In this document: in pieces, positions 26,696 to 35,546 of the stretch | Numbering within the stretch: position 1 is the first letter of the stretch | How the letters are laid out: every line of letters starts with the position of its first letter | Assembly: GCA_947476925.1 (NCBI GenBank) | Contig: CANJSF010000012.1 | Coordinates: 51,212-115,211, forward strand | Source of the DNA: Rhodospirillaceae bacterium | GTDB taxonomy: Bacteria > Pseudomonadota > Alphaproteobacteria > Rhodospirillales > Rhodospirillaceae | Direction: 5' to 3' | DNA length: 64,000 nucleotides | Program-made: the position numbers and the translations under genes | Notes under the pieces: generated by a model | The model's input: the letters and a program-made list of their open reading frames with translations, nothing else | Database searches by the model: none | What the model was told of the DNA's origin: nothing

Positions 26696-27909
26696 TGTTG
26701 CACGACAGAGTAATCATAGCCGGGGCGGGGCCTGTCGGCAGTATCACGGCCTTGGCCTTGTCACAGCAGGGCATTCCGGTCACTCAGTTTGATACTGAGC
26801 GCGAGACGCCAACGGCGCATCGCGCAGCCACCACGCACTCATCAACGCTCGATTTGCTAGACAGCATTGGTATGACGCCGGCTGTTTTGGCCCAAGGGTT
26901 AAAGGCGCAATTTTTTCAATATCGCTACCGTGAGACCAACGAGGTATTCGCTGAGTTTGATTTCGCACGGCTGGCGGGTGAAACCAACCACCCTTATGCG
27001 GTGCAACTGGAGCAACACAAAACTGTAGCCATCGCGCAAGATATGCTGCGCGCTTTCCCCGACTTTGTCCTGCACCGCGAACACCGTGTCACTGCAGTGG
27101 ATAACAGCACCGACCAGGTGCGGGTGGTCACTGAAACGCCCGACGGCACCCAGCGTGATTGGACTGGTCGATATGTGATTGGCTGTGACGGCGGACGAAG
27201 CACCGTGCGCAAATCCCAAGGTATTGAGTTTCCAGGCTTCACCTGGGAAGAGCGATTTATGATTGTGGCCACGTTATTTGATTTCGAAAAGGCGGATAAT
27301 TATCGCTATCGCAATTATATTGCCGACCCCGAGCAATGGTGCTCGGTATTCAAAATCCCCGGCCCCGACGGCGCGGGGATGTGGCGCAATTTGTTTCCCG
27401 TGACCGACGATGCTCCCGAAGAAGTCGTGACATCGGACGACTGGATTCGTGCACGATATGATTACTGTTTTCCCTATGCGCGCAGCACAGCCATTGTTCA
27501 TCGCAACCTTTACACCGTGCATCAGCGCGTAGCCTCATCGTTCCGGAAGGGTCGCGTAATGCTGGCTGGCGATTCGGCCCATATCAACAATCCGCTGGGC
27601 GGGATGGGCATGAATTCCGGCATCGCCGATGGGCTAAACTTGGCCGAAAAAATCGGCAAGGTTTGGCGCGGCGAGGCCGACGAGTCCATTTTTGATCGTT
27701 ACGACCGCCAACGTCGGCCGTTGGCGCAAAAATACGTGCAAGCGCAGTCGATTCAAAACAAAGAAACGCTGCAGGCCAAAGACAAATCTGCGGCCCATGC
27801 GCGTTTTGAAGAATTGCGCCGCACCGCTGAGGACCCGGCAAAGCACAAGGCCTTTCTCATGAACTCATCGCTCATTAGCATGGCGCGCGAGGCCGCTGCG
27901 ATTGCGTAG
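26695..27909 (+). CDS. FAD-dependent aromatic monooxygenase (PheA/TfdB family)
   Basis: A 404-aa class A flavin monooxygenase. The FAD dinucleotide motif GAGPVGS is at residues 10-16, the DG motif is YVIGCDGGRSTVRK, and the second FAD motif is VMLAGDSAHINNPLGGMGMNSGI. These enzymes hydroxylate phenols, benzoates or heteroaromatics using NAD(P)H and oxygen. It lacks the C-terminal thioredoxin-like domain found in phenol hydroxylases, so it resembles the shorter hydroxybenzoate-type members in length. It overlaps the VAO-type gene by one base, which implies translational coupling. Its 3' end faces the ferredoxin gene 9 bases away. Confidence 0.88.
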   Translation: MLHDRVIIAGAGPVGSITALALSQQGIPVTQFDTERETPTAHRAATTHSSTLDLLDSIGMTPAVLAQGLKAQFFQYRYRETNEVFAEFDFARLAGETNHPYAVQLEQHKTVAIAQDMLRAFPDFVLHREHRVTAVDNSTDQVRVVTETPDGTQRDWTGRYVIGCDGGRSTVRKSQGIEFPGFTWEERFMIVATLFDFEKADNYRYRNYIADPEQWCSVFKIPGPDGAGMWRNLFPVTDDAPEEVVTSDDWIRARYDYCFPYARSTAIVHRNLYTVHQRVASSFRKGRVMLAGDSAHINNPLGGMGMNSGIADGLNLAEKIGKVWRGEADESIFDRYDRQRRPLAQKYVQAQSIQNKETLQAKDKSAAHARFEELRRTAEDPAKHKAFLMNSSLISMAREAAAIA

Positions 27910-27918
27910 CTACTCGAC

Positions 27919-28263
27919 CTATTTGGTCGGGCCGTCTTCAGGTTTGAGCATCAGCCGCTCGACACGGCCGCCGCCTTTCACGTGCGTTTCCAGGATTTCA
28001 TCGACGTCTGTTTGATTTGTATAGCGGTACCAAATGCCGTCGGGATAAATCACCATTGTGGGCCCCAACTCGCAGCGGTCGAGGCAGCCGGCGGTGTTAA
28101 TGCGCACCTCCTTAAGGCCCATCTCCTTGGCTTTGTCTTTCATGTAATTGCGCAACTCCACCGCATTTTTGCGCGCGCAACTGCCGCGTGGATGGCCTTC
28201 GGGTCGGACATTGGTGCAACAAAAAACATGGCAGCCATAAAATAATTTCGGATCGGAGGGCAT
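27919..28263 (-). CDS. thioredoxin-like [2Fe-2S] ferredoxin
   Basis: A 114-aa ferredoxin of the NuoE-like thioredoxin-fold family. Cysteines occur at the expected places: CHVFCCTN with the conserved GHPRGSC, then AGCLDRCELGP. It probably carries one [2Fe-2S] cluster and donates electrons to an unidentified partner. It is the last gene of the leftward importer operon, 26 bases after the oppF-like gene, and faces the flavin monooxygenase. It could serve an oxygenase or reductase of the same pathway, but proteins of this kind are also found alone as general ferredoxins in alphaproteobacteria. Confidence 0.88.
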   Translation of the reverse strand: MPSDPKLFYGCHVFCCTNVRPEGHPRGSCARKNAVELRNYMKDKAKEMGLKEVRINTAGCLDRCELGPTMVIYPDGIWYRYTNQTDVDEILETHVKGGGRVERLMLKPEDGPTK

Positions 28264-28289
28264 AAGAGGCCTGCGTTGAGATTTGAGTT

Positions 28290-29273
28290 TCAAATACGCC
28301 AGTGGTGGCAAGCCACCTCGTGGCTGGGCGAAGAGACTTCAAGCACCGGCACATCGCGCGCGCATTTGTCGGTGGCTTTGGGACAGCGGGTACGAAACAC
28401 ACAACCTGACGGCGGGCTCAGCGGTGACGGCGGATCACCTGCTAATATCACACGCGGTTTGGCGCGTTCTTTGTCGGGGTCTGGGATCGGCACGGCAGCC
28501 ATAAGCGCTTGCGTGTAGGGGTGGCGTGGCGCGCGGTAGAGTGACTCGCGTTCAGCCAACTCCATGACCTTGCCGAGATAAAGCACCATGACGCGGTGGC
28601 TAATATGCCGCACGACGGCCAGGTCGTGGCTGATGAAAATAAGCGACAGGTTGAACGTACGTTGCAACTCCATGAGCAAGTTGATGACTTGCGCACGGAT
28701 CGACACATCCAGCGCCGAGACGGGCTCGTCGCACACCACAAGTTTTGGATTGAGAATCATGGCACGCGCGATGCCGATGCGTTGACACTGCCCGCCGGAA
28801 AATTCGTGCGGATAGCGGTTAATCATCTGCGGCAGTAGCCCGACCTTGGCCATAATGTCTTGTACTTTGGCGGTGCGCTCGCTTCCTGACATGGCCGGGA
28901 AAAAATTGCGCAAGGGCTCGGCGATGATGTCGCCCGCCGTCATGCGCGGGTCGAGGCTGGCGAGCGGGTCTTGAAATACAATCTGCAATTCTTGGCGGCA
29001 TTTTTTGATCTCTAATTTGTCTTGGCTCGTGAGATCGCGACCCAACCAAGACACCGCGCCGGCTGTTGCGGGTACAAGTTGCAACACTGCGCGCCCCAAT
29101 GTGGATTTACCACAGCCTGATTCGCCCACCACGCCCAGGGTTTCACCAGCCTTGAGATCAAAGCTGATGCCATCCACTGCCTTAAGCGCGGTGTAATCGC
29201 CAAACACAACGCCTCCCGTTCGCACGGGAAAATGCACTTTCAAATCGCGGACTTGCAAAAGTGGCTGCGCCAT
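28290..29273 (-). CDS. oligopeptide-type ABC importer ATPase (OppF/DppF-like)
   Basis: A 327-aa ATPase. Walker A GESGCGKSTLG, signature FSGGQCQRIGIARA, Walker B LVVCDEPVSALD and the C-terminal oligopeptide-specific region with CVFRTRCPKATDKC are clear; the cysteines there commonly bind a [4Fe-4S] cluster. It pairs with the D-type ATPase encoded upstream, powering uptake through the two permeases. The ATG at 29273 overlaps the upstream stop (TGATG), so translation is probably coupled. Confidence 0.93.
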   Translation of the reverse strand: MAQPLLQVRDLKVHFPVRTGGVVFGDYTALKAVDGISFDLKAGETLGVVGESGCGKSTLGRAVLQLVPATAGAVSWLGRDLTSQDKLEIKKCRQELQIVFQDPLASLDPRMTAGDIIAEPLRNFFPAMSGSERTAKVQDIMAKVGLLPQMINRYPHEFSGGQCQRIGIARAMILNPKLVVCDEPVSALDVSIRAQVINLLMELQRTFNLSLIFISHDLAVVRHISHRVMVLYLGKVMELAERESLYRAPRHPYTQALMAAVPIPDPDKERAKPRVILAGDPPSPLSPPSGCVFRTRCPKATDKCARDVPVLEVSSPSHEVACHHWRI

Positions 29274-30241
29274 CACGTCGCCCTTACATCGACAAAGCAG
29301 GCTTTAGCTCGGCCGGCAGCGATACTTTCCAACGCTGGCCGTTCTGCCTTGCAGCGCTCTACAACGTAGGAACAGCGCGGATGGAACGAACAGCCGGTAG
29401 GCAGTTTTTGCAAATTGGGCGGCTGGCCCGAGATCGTGGTCATCAACCCGTCACCCGCCGCATCCAAGCGTGGCGTGCAGGCAAGAAGACCGCGCGTATA
29501 AGGGTGACGTGGATCGGCAAAGATGCTGCGCACATCACCAACCTCTACAATCCGCCCGGCATACATCACGGCCACGCGGTCAGCTAAGCCGGCGATGACA
29601 CCCAAATCGTGGGTGATCAGTATGACCGCCGTATTCAGACGGTCTTTGACGTCGCGAAGAATGTCGAGAATTTGCGCCTGCACTGTGACATCGAGCGCCG
29701 TTGTGGGTTCATCGGCAATGATCAGCTCGGGGCTGCACATCAATGCCATGGCGATCATCACTCGTTGGCGCAAGCCACCCGACAATTCATGCGGGTACAT
29801 ATCCAAGCGCCGCTCAGCCTCGGGGATTTGCACACGCTTGAGCATGGCCAGAGATTGCGCGCGAGCTTCATCTGCGCTGACGTTGCGATGGCGGATCAAG
29901 ACTTCGCCCAATTGGCGGCCGATCTTCATGTGCGGGGTGAGCGAGGTCATGGGGTCTTGGAAGATCATGCTCATGCGGTCGCCGCGAACGCTATTTAGCG
30001 TGTCTTCGTCGGCACCGATCATATTTTTGCCGTCAAACAGGATTTCGCCAGTGGGCCTGCCATTGGCTGCCAGCAACCCCATTGCGGCCATGAAGGTTTG
30101 GCTTTTGCCCGACCCCGATTCGCCCACGATTCCTAAACATTCACCTTTGGTCAGAGACAAGGAGACATCGTTAACGGCCGAGACCTCGCCATCTTGCGTG
30201 GCAAAGCGCACATTCAAATTTCGGATATCAAGGATCGACAT
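29273..30241 (-). CDS. oligopeptide-type ABC importer ATPase (OppD/DppD-like)
   Basis: A 322-aa ATPase partner of the F-type protein. Walker A GESGSGKSQ (a Gln where Thr or Ser is commoner after the Lys-Ser pair, as in many OppD), signature LSGGLRQRVMIAMAL, Walker B LIIADEPTTALD, and the C-terminal cluster region TGCSFHPRCSYVVERC. It begins 5 bases after the oppC-like stop. The order B-C-D-F follows the canonical opp/dpp operon. Confidence 0.93.
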   Translation of the reverse strand: MSILDIRNLNVRFATQDGEVSAVNDVSLSLTKGECLGIVGESGSGKSQTFMAAMGLLAANGRPTGEILFDGKNMIGADEDTLNSVRGDRMSMIFQDPMTSLTPHMKIGRQLGEVLIRHRNVSADEARAQSLAMLKRVQIPEAERRLDMYPHELSGGLRQRVMIAMALMCSPELIIADEPTTALDVTVQAQILDILRDVKDRLNTAVILITHDLGVIAGLADRVAVMYAGRIVEVGDVRSIFADPRHPYTRGLLACTPRLDAAGDGLMTTISGQPPNLQKLPTGCSFHPRCSYVVERCKAERPALESIAAGRAKACFVDVRAT

Positions 30242-30246
30242 AAATA

Positions 30247-31158
30247 TTATCGATCCTTGGGGTCTAGCGCGTCGCGCAACCCGTCGCCAAGGAAGTTAAA
30301 ACAAAACAATGTCAGCGTCATCAGGCCCGCAGGCACGAGCAACGCGCGGGGTGTGGTTTCCATTTCAGCAGCGCCCTCGCTGATCAACATGCCCCAACTC
30401 GTCATGGGCTCTTGAATGCCGAGACCCAGAAAACTGAGGAAGCTTTCGATAAGAATGACTTGAGGAATGGTCAGCGTGACATAGACGATTACGACGCCAA
30501 GAACATTGGGAATAATGTGGCGCGCGATAATAGAAAATGTCGAGCCTCCCGCAGCGCGGGCGGCTTCAATAAATTCTTTGTTTTTAAGCGTGAGTGTTTG
30601 GCCACGCACAATACGCGCCATGGTCAGCCATTCGATGCAGCCAATGGCCAAAAACATCAGGATGAAGTTGCGCCCAAACAACACCATCAGAATAATGACA
30701 AAAAACGTCAGTGGAACCGTGTACATAAAATCGACAAAGCGCATCAGCGCCTGATCCACACGACCACCGAGAAAGCCGGCGACAGCACCGACGCTGACAC
30801 CAATCAATAGCGCAACGAATGTCGCCAAAATGCCAACCGTGAGGGAGATTTGGCCGCCAAACAAAACCCGCGCCAGCAAGTCGCGTCCCAGCGTATCGGT
30901 GCCAAGATAGTGGCCCGTCTCGAGACTGGGCGGATTGGCTTCCATCCGGTCCCAATCGATCTGCTCGTAGGTCCACGGCAAGAACGACGGCGCGATGAAA
31001 CATGCGAGCCCCACCACAACCAAGATGATCAGGCTGACTAAGGCCGCACGATTGGCCAACAATCGCCTTAGCGCGTCTTGCCAAAGGCTGCGCCCTTGAA
31101 CATCTTCTGCCGCATTCAGAGCTTCAGGTTGCGGCGAGGTGAGGTTGATGCTGGTCAT
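30247..31158 (-). CDS. oligopeptide-type ABC importer permease (OppC/DppC-like)
   Basis: A 303-aa inner-membrane permease with six predicted helices. An N-terminal OppC segment precedes the first helix (ALVSLIILVVVGLACFIAPSFL). The periplasmic loop has HYLGTDTLGRDLLARVLFGGQISL, very typical of the family, and the EAA coupling loop is FIEAARAAGGSTFSIIARHIIPN. It forms the translocation pore with the B-type permease, whose gene ends 9 bases upstream. Confidence 0.93.
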   Translation of the reverse strand: MTSINLTSPQPEALNAAEDVQGRSLWQDALRRLLANRAALVSLIILVVVGLACFIAPSFLPWTYEQIDWDRMEANPPSLETGHYLGTDTLGRDLLARVLFGGQISLTVGILATFVALLIGVSVGAVAGFLGGRVDQALMRFVDFMYTVPLTFFVIILMVLFGRNFILMFLAIGCIEWLTMARIVRGQTLTLKNKEFIEAARAAGGSTFSIIARHIIPNVLGVVIVYVTLTIPQVILIESFLSFLGLGIQEPMTSWGMLISEGAAEMETTPRALLVPAGLMTLTLFCFNFLGDGLRDALDPKDR

Positions 31159-31167
31159 GCCTGAAAC

Positions 31168-32103
31168 TCAATCATGGCGAACGCGTGGGTCAAGAATGCC
31201 GTACATCACGTCGACGATAATGTTCATGGTGATGATTAGTGAGGCACTTAAAATCGTTACCCCCATGACTAAGGTATAATCGCGGTTCAGCGCGCCTTGC
31301 ACGAAATACCGACCAATCCCGGGTAATTGAAAAATGGTCTCGATAACCATTGATCCCGTCAGCAGAAAGGCAATGCCTGGCCCTAAAAATGTGACAACCG
31401 GTATCATTGCCGTCTTGAGAGCATGGCGCACGACAACTTGGTGGAAGGGCAAACCTTTGGCGCGTGCGGTGCGCACATAGTTTTGGCGCAATGCTTCGAT
31501 CATGCTCGCGCGCGTGATGCGCGCCAGGTATGCGATGTAAAGCAGCGACAAGCAAAACACCGGCAGAATGCGGTGCTTGAACGCCCCGCCCTCCCATGTG
31601 CCCGCGGGTAACTGGAAAGGCGTGTCCTTCAGGCCAATGGAGAAAATCAGAATCAATACTGGGGCCATGACAAAGCCCGGCACCACAATGCCGGTCATAG
31701 AGAAGCCCATGACTGTGTAATCGGCCACTGAGTTTTGGCGAAGCGCCGCCAGAATACCGCAAGGAATGCCGATGATGATCGCCAATATCAGGGCGGACAG
31801 GCCGTTTTGGGCCGAGACCGGGAAGCCTTGGGCAATCAGCTCGTTAACGGTGAAGTCTTTGTATTTGAACGACGGTCCAAAATCGCCGCGCGCGAGGTTG
31901 GCCATATAGTCGACGTATTGCACCATCACGGGTTTATCGAGGTTATAGGCCGCCCGTAAGTTTGCCAAAATTTCCGGCGGCACTGGGGCATCGCCGTCGA
32001 ACGGGCCACCCGGGGCCAAGCGCATCAGAAAAAAGCAGACAGTGATAATCGCCCAAAGGGTGGGAATGGCGATGAGAACGCGACGCGCGATAAACGACAG
32101 CAT
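31168..32103 (-). CDS. oligopeptide-type ABC importer permease (OppB/DppB-like)
   Basis: A 311-aa permease that closely resembles OppB. It opens RRVLIAIPTLWAIITVCFFLM, has the DFGPSFKYKDFTVNELI loop, the EAA-type coupling loop YVRTARAKGLPFHQVVVRHAL and the C-terminal GRYFVQGALNRDYTLVMGV. Six membrane helices are visible. The gene lies 117 bases after the binding-protein gene; this gap may hold an internal processing or promoter site, but I saw no clear hairpin there. Confidence 0.93.
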   Translation of the reverse strand: MLSFIARRVLIAIPTLWAIITVCFFLMRLAPGGPFDGDAPVPPEILANLRAAYNLDKPVMVQYVDYMANLARGDFGPSFKYKDFTVNELIAQGFPVSAQNGLSALILAIIIGIPCGILAALRQNSVADYTVMGFSMTGIVVPGFVMAPVLILIFSIGLKDTPFQLPAGTWEGGAFKHRILPVFCLSLLYIAYLARITRASMIEALRQNYVRTARAKGLPFHQVVVRHALKTAMIPVVTFLGPGIAFLLTGSMVIETIFQLPGIGRYFVQGALNRDYTLVMGVTILSASLIITMNIIVDVMYGILDPRVRHD

Positions 32104-32220
32104 GCCCCCTCCTCCCCGGTTAGAGCCATTGAATCTGGTTCAAACCATAGTGACCCAAACACGCCGCGCCAAGAGCGCTGAGCCTAAAAGGCGCGCCTTA
32201 TGAAACTTTTATTTTCTCGA

Positions 32221-33771
32221 TCATTGCGGCGCGAGATACCGAAGCGGATGAATTTGCGCAGAGTTTGCCGCCAGGCCATTGAGCTTTGCGCGCGCGATGA
32301 CATTAGCTGGGTAAAACAACATAGGCCAGCTGACCTGATCTTCGATCAGCACGCCCTCGGCCTGGCGCAGATGACTGGGATAATTCTCTGCATCGAGCTC
32401 GGTATCGGCGGTGATCATGAGTTGATCGAACTCGAGCTCGCGATAGCCTGAAAGGTTCCAAGGGCCCGCACTTTGGCTGTAGCCCGACAGCATTGCATCG
32501 ACGCTGTTGGCTTGGTGCCAGGCGATGTTGACTGCCACATCAAAATCACCGTTTAGAATCGCCGACTCAAACATCGCTTCGTCCAATGCCAAAAGTTCAA
32601 CTTTGAACCCAAGCGCTGTCCAATATTTTGCAATAGCCTCGGCCAGCGACTGATGAGCTGCACCTCGCGGGACAACAAACCGAAAGGGTCGGGCGCTTGG
32701 GATATCGACGTCAAGCAAAAGCGCTTCAGCCACAAAATTGCGATCGGCACGGTCAAGTCGGGCATACGGCGAACGAACAGGCGAATAAGGCGGCGTTGGC
32801 ACAAGGCTAAAGGCCGGCTCGGCCCCGGCAAGACGTAGCGTTTTGACCACGTCGGCCCGATCAATCACCATTCCCAAGGCGTGGCGGAACTCGCGTTTAT
32901 CGAACGGATGGTGACTGACATTGATGCTGAGGTGATAGCTGGCGACAGCGTCGCCCTCGACTAAGCCCGCGATTGCTGGTCGCCCAACATGTGGCGCAGG
33001 TGTAAAGCCCACAGCGAGATCGATTGTATTAGCCTTTAGAGCGTCAGCGGCCGCATCGCCTGTTGGTAAAATTAAAAACTCGACTGAGTCGAGCGCGACC
33101 GATGTCGCGGCGTAAAACCTTGGGTTCTTTGCTATGCTGAATTTTTCAGCTTGCGAGACGAAAGTAAATGCTCCGTTGCCGATAACCGACTCGGCTTGGG
33201 CCCAGGCTTGTTTGAGATTTTTGAGTCGATGCAGTGGCACCGGAGAAGCCACAGGCTGGGCCAGAAGTTGCAAGAATCGTTGTGACGGATTGGCAAGCCG
33301 GAATTCCACTGTGCGACGATCACGCGCCACAACCCCTAGTTTCTCACCATTTGGCAAAATGCCTAAACGGAAAGCCTCGGCATTTTTGATATTGAGAAGT
33401 TGCGCTGCAAAGGGTGCGTTCGTGGCCGGATCAAGTGCGCGCTCGATACTTTTGACAACCGTGGTTGCGTCTAGCGATTGGCCATCGGACCACGTTAAAT
33501 TGTCGCGTAGTGCAAAAGTATAAACGAGCCGATCCGGGCTAATTGTCCAATTTTCCGCCAGTCCTGCGATAACTTTGCCTTCAGCATCAAGCGCCGTCAG
33601 GCCGACGAAAAGCTCGCGCGCCAGAATGTGATCGGCCCGCGTGAGGGCCATATGCGGATCAAGCGTAGCTGGCTTTGCTGGCAGGCCCACGCGCACAACT
33701 GTGCCCGCGTAACTGCCATACGACACCAGCAAGCTAAGAATGAGTGTTGAGATCAATGATCGGCGGCTCAT
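32221..33771 (-). CDS. ABC importer substrate-binding protein, family 5
   Basis: A 516-aa periplasmic binding protein that belongs to the importer that follows it. A signal peptide covers about residues 1-22; its RR pair near the start (SRRSLI) leaves Tat export possible. PAKPATLDPHMALTRADHILARELF is the family 5 N-terminal pattern, and LVYTFALRDNLTWSDG follows. The sequence diverges from classical OppA in the ligand-lobe region, so the ligand could be a peptide, an opine or another polar molecule. It lies 18 bases after the FAH-family gene, so importer and catabolic genes share a transcript. Confidence 0.88.
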   Translation of the reverse strand: MSRRSLISTLILSLLVSYGSYAGTVVRVGLPAKPATLDPHMALTRADHILARELFVGLTALDAEGKVIAGLAENWTISPDRLVYTFALRDNLTWSDGQSLDATTVVKSIERALDPATNAPFAAQLLNIKNAEAFRLGILPNGEKLGVVARDRRTVEFRLANPSQRFLQLLAQPVASPVPLHRLKNLKQAWAQAESVIGNGAFTFVSQAEKFSIAKNPRFYAATSVALDSVEFLILPTGDAAADALKANTIDLAVGFTPAPHVGRPAIAGLVEGDAVASYHLSINVSHHPFDKREFRHALGMVIDRADVVKTLRLAGAEPAFSLVPTPPYSPVRSPYARLDRADRNFVAEALLLDVDIPSARPFRFVVPRGAAHQSLAEAIAKYWTALGFKVELLALDEAMFESAILNGDFDVAVNIAWHQANSVDAMLSGYSQSAGPWNLSGYRELEFDQLMITADTELDAENYPSHLRQAEGVLIEDQVSWPMLFYPANVIARAKLNGLAANSAQIHPLRYLAPQ

Positions 33772-33789
33772 GGCCGCACTGAAAACGAT

Positions 33790-34635
33790 TTAGACGATTT
33801 CGGCAATCACGGTGTTGGCCAAAGTACCAATTCCCTCGATCTCCACCTCAACCTTGTCGCCGGGCTTTAACCAGGGCGGCGGGTTGCGGCCAGCGGCAAC
33901 ACCGGCAGGTGTGCCCGTGGCAATGACATCGCCGGGCTCGAGATGGGTGAAAGCTGAAATATAAGAAATCACATCGGCCACTGTATAAATCATGTCGGCC
34001 GTGCTGGCATTTTGCATCATCGTGCCATTGACGCGGGTGACGAGACGCAAGGCTTGCGGGTCGGCGATCATGCTTACCGGAACGAGCCAAGGCCCGCAGG
34101 CGCCCGACGAATCGAAATTTTTTCCTGCCGTAAATGAGTGCTTCTGGAAATCGCGCAAGGATCCGTCCATGAAGCACGAGTAGCCCACCACGTGAGAGAG
34201 CGCTTTATCTTTAGCGATATGGCGGCCACCTTTGCCGATAATTACGGCAAGCTCGCCTTCATAGTCGTATTGCAAGGAGGCGACGGGGCAAACGATGGAC
34301 TGCTTATGGCCGACCAACGACTGCGGCGTGCGAATAAAAAGGTTGGGGTTTTTGGGCACCTCGCCGCCCATTTCGGTGGCGTGGTCGCGATAGTTTTTGC
34401 CCACACAAATAATGCGTGTCGCATCGGGCACGACTTGGTGCAAGACAACGTGATCAAGCCGCACGGTTGGCTTGCGCTTGGCTACAACGGCCCGCAGGTT
34501 ATCGAGAGGGCCCGTGGCCAACACGGCTTTCAACGAGGGGCCGACGTCTGATAAATCAACGATCTCGTCGCCGACCACAGCGCCAAACGCCATGCCGTGC
34601 GTATGCTCGTAACTTAAGAATTTCAGATCATCCAT
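33790..34635 (-). CDS. fumarylacetoacetate hydrolase-family enzyme
   Basis: A 281-aa FAH-family enzyme, cytoplasmic and metal dependent. ICVGKNYRDHATEMG is the classic N-terminal motif of the catalytic domain. The metal ligands are in DYEGELAVIIG (Glu pair) and a later Asp (GYSCFMDGSLRDFQ). ATGTPAGVAAGRNPPPWLKPGD closes the domain. Members hydrolyse fumarylpyruvate, acylpyruvates or decarboxylate oxaloacetate, and often complete aromatic ring-cleavage pathways. The genes before and after on the same strand are RidA and the importer's binding protein. Confidence 0.9.
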   Translation of the reverse strand: MDDLKFLSYEHTHGMAFGAVVGDEIVDLSDVGPSLKAVLATGPLDNLRAVVAKRKPTVRLDHVVLHQVVPDATRIICVGKNYRDHATEMGGEVPKNPNLFIRTPQSLVGHKQSIVCPVASLQYDYEGELAVIIGKGGRHIAKDKALSHVVGYSCFMDGSLRDFQKHSFTAGKNFDSSGACGPWLVPVSMIADPQALRLVTRVNGTMMQNASTADMIYTVADVISYISAFTHLEPGDVIATGTPAGVAAGRNPPPWLKPGDKVEVEIEGIGTLANTVIAEIV

Positions 34636-34709
34636 CGAACAGCTCTAACATTATCGACGATCCGCTTGCGATCTTTATTCCTGCATGATGTCGAGATATC
34701 AGAAAAGTA

Positions 34710-35126
34710 TCATCCGTACGTGTGCGGGTAAACACGCGAGCGGTGCTTATGGCAGACCGCTTCAATTTCTATACGGGCGCCGGGCGATAGCAAATCTGCC
34801 CGCACTGTCGAGCGCGCAGGCCAGGGCTCCTCGAAGTATGTCGCGTAAACACGATTAAACTCTGCAAAGTCTTCGGCGTGAGTTAGCCACACGGTGCATT
34901 TGACGACATCTTCCATGCGGCAGCCGGCTTGTTCGACAATCTTTTGCAAACGTTTCATGACAGAGTGGGCTTGATGCGTAATGTCACCCGTGACCAGTTG
35001 GCCCTCGTCATCTTTGGGCAGAAGCCCCGAAATAAAAGTAAAATCGCCCGCGCGGATGGCTGTCGAAAGCGGGTTCTCAGTCCCGTCGGGGTGCGTTCCC
35101 GTCACACCGGCTAAATGCCGAGGCAT
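34710..35126 (-). CDS. RidA-family (YjgF) enamine/imine deaminase
   Basis: A 138-aa protein of the RidA family, which usually hydrolyses reactive enamine or imine intermediates. PARSTVRADLL carries the conserved arginine, and ARIEIEAVC the conserved glutamate, so the carboxylate-binding site seems intact. In catabolic operons such proteins act as 2-aminomuconate or aminoacrylate deaminases, and its setting between FAH-family and DUF1330 genes fits that kind of role, as inference. AGGAGA lies 6-8 bases before the ATG. Confidence 0.88.
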   Translation of the reverse strand: MPRHLAGVTGTHPDGTENPLSTAIRAGDFTFISGLLPKDDEGQLVTGDITHQAHSVMKRLQKIVEQAGCRMEDVVKCTVWLTHAEDFAEFNRVYATYFEEPWPARSTVRADLLSPGARIEIEAVCHKHRSRVYPHTYG

Positions 35127-35228
35127 GATGGTGTTCTCCTGAAATAGGCGTCGCCGAAAAATCTGAGGCTATGGCTTAGCGTGGCGGGATGTGCCGCCGC
35201 AAGCAAGGGGGTCGTCGTACCTGATGAG

Positions 35229-35528
35229 CTATTTTGGCACTTCGTTAAATAGGCCAATGTCATAAACGCCCGAGCCCTCGCGCAATTTTTTGGCTGCTTG
35301 GTAGTCTGGGGAATTCCAGAACTCTTGGGCTTTTTCAATCGACGGCCACTTTGAAATAATCACCGAGCGACCCTGCAAATAATCGCCCTCAAGCACGCTA
35401 TCGGCGGGGCCGCGGACGATGTATTCGGCGCCGAACTTGGCGATAATCTCACCGGATTTTTTAACGTATTCCATCAGCCCGGGGGTTCGCGCGGTTATTT
35501 TCGCTACGGCAATTTGATAAACGGTCAT
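35229..35528 (-). CDS. DUF1330 protein, single domain
   Basis: A 99-aa protein made of one DUF1330 domain, a dimeric alpha-beta-barrel-like fold. YQIAVAKITARTPGLMEYVKK and the WNSPDYQAAKKLREG segment are typical. DUF1330 proteins are small cytoplasmic proteins of unsettled function, frequent in catabolic gene clusters. It lies 18 bases after the maleate-isomerase-like gene on the same strand. A related protein with two such domains lies at 37116-37739, suggesting gene and domain duplication. Confidence 0.85.
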   Translation of the reverse strand: MTVYQIAVAKITARTPGLMEYVKKSGEIIAKFGAEYIVRGPADSVLEGDYLQGRSVIISKWPSIEKAQEFWNSPDYQAAKKLREGSGVYDIGLFNEVPK

Positions 35529-35546
35529 TAAGTGTGGGTCCTAAAA

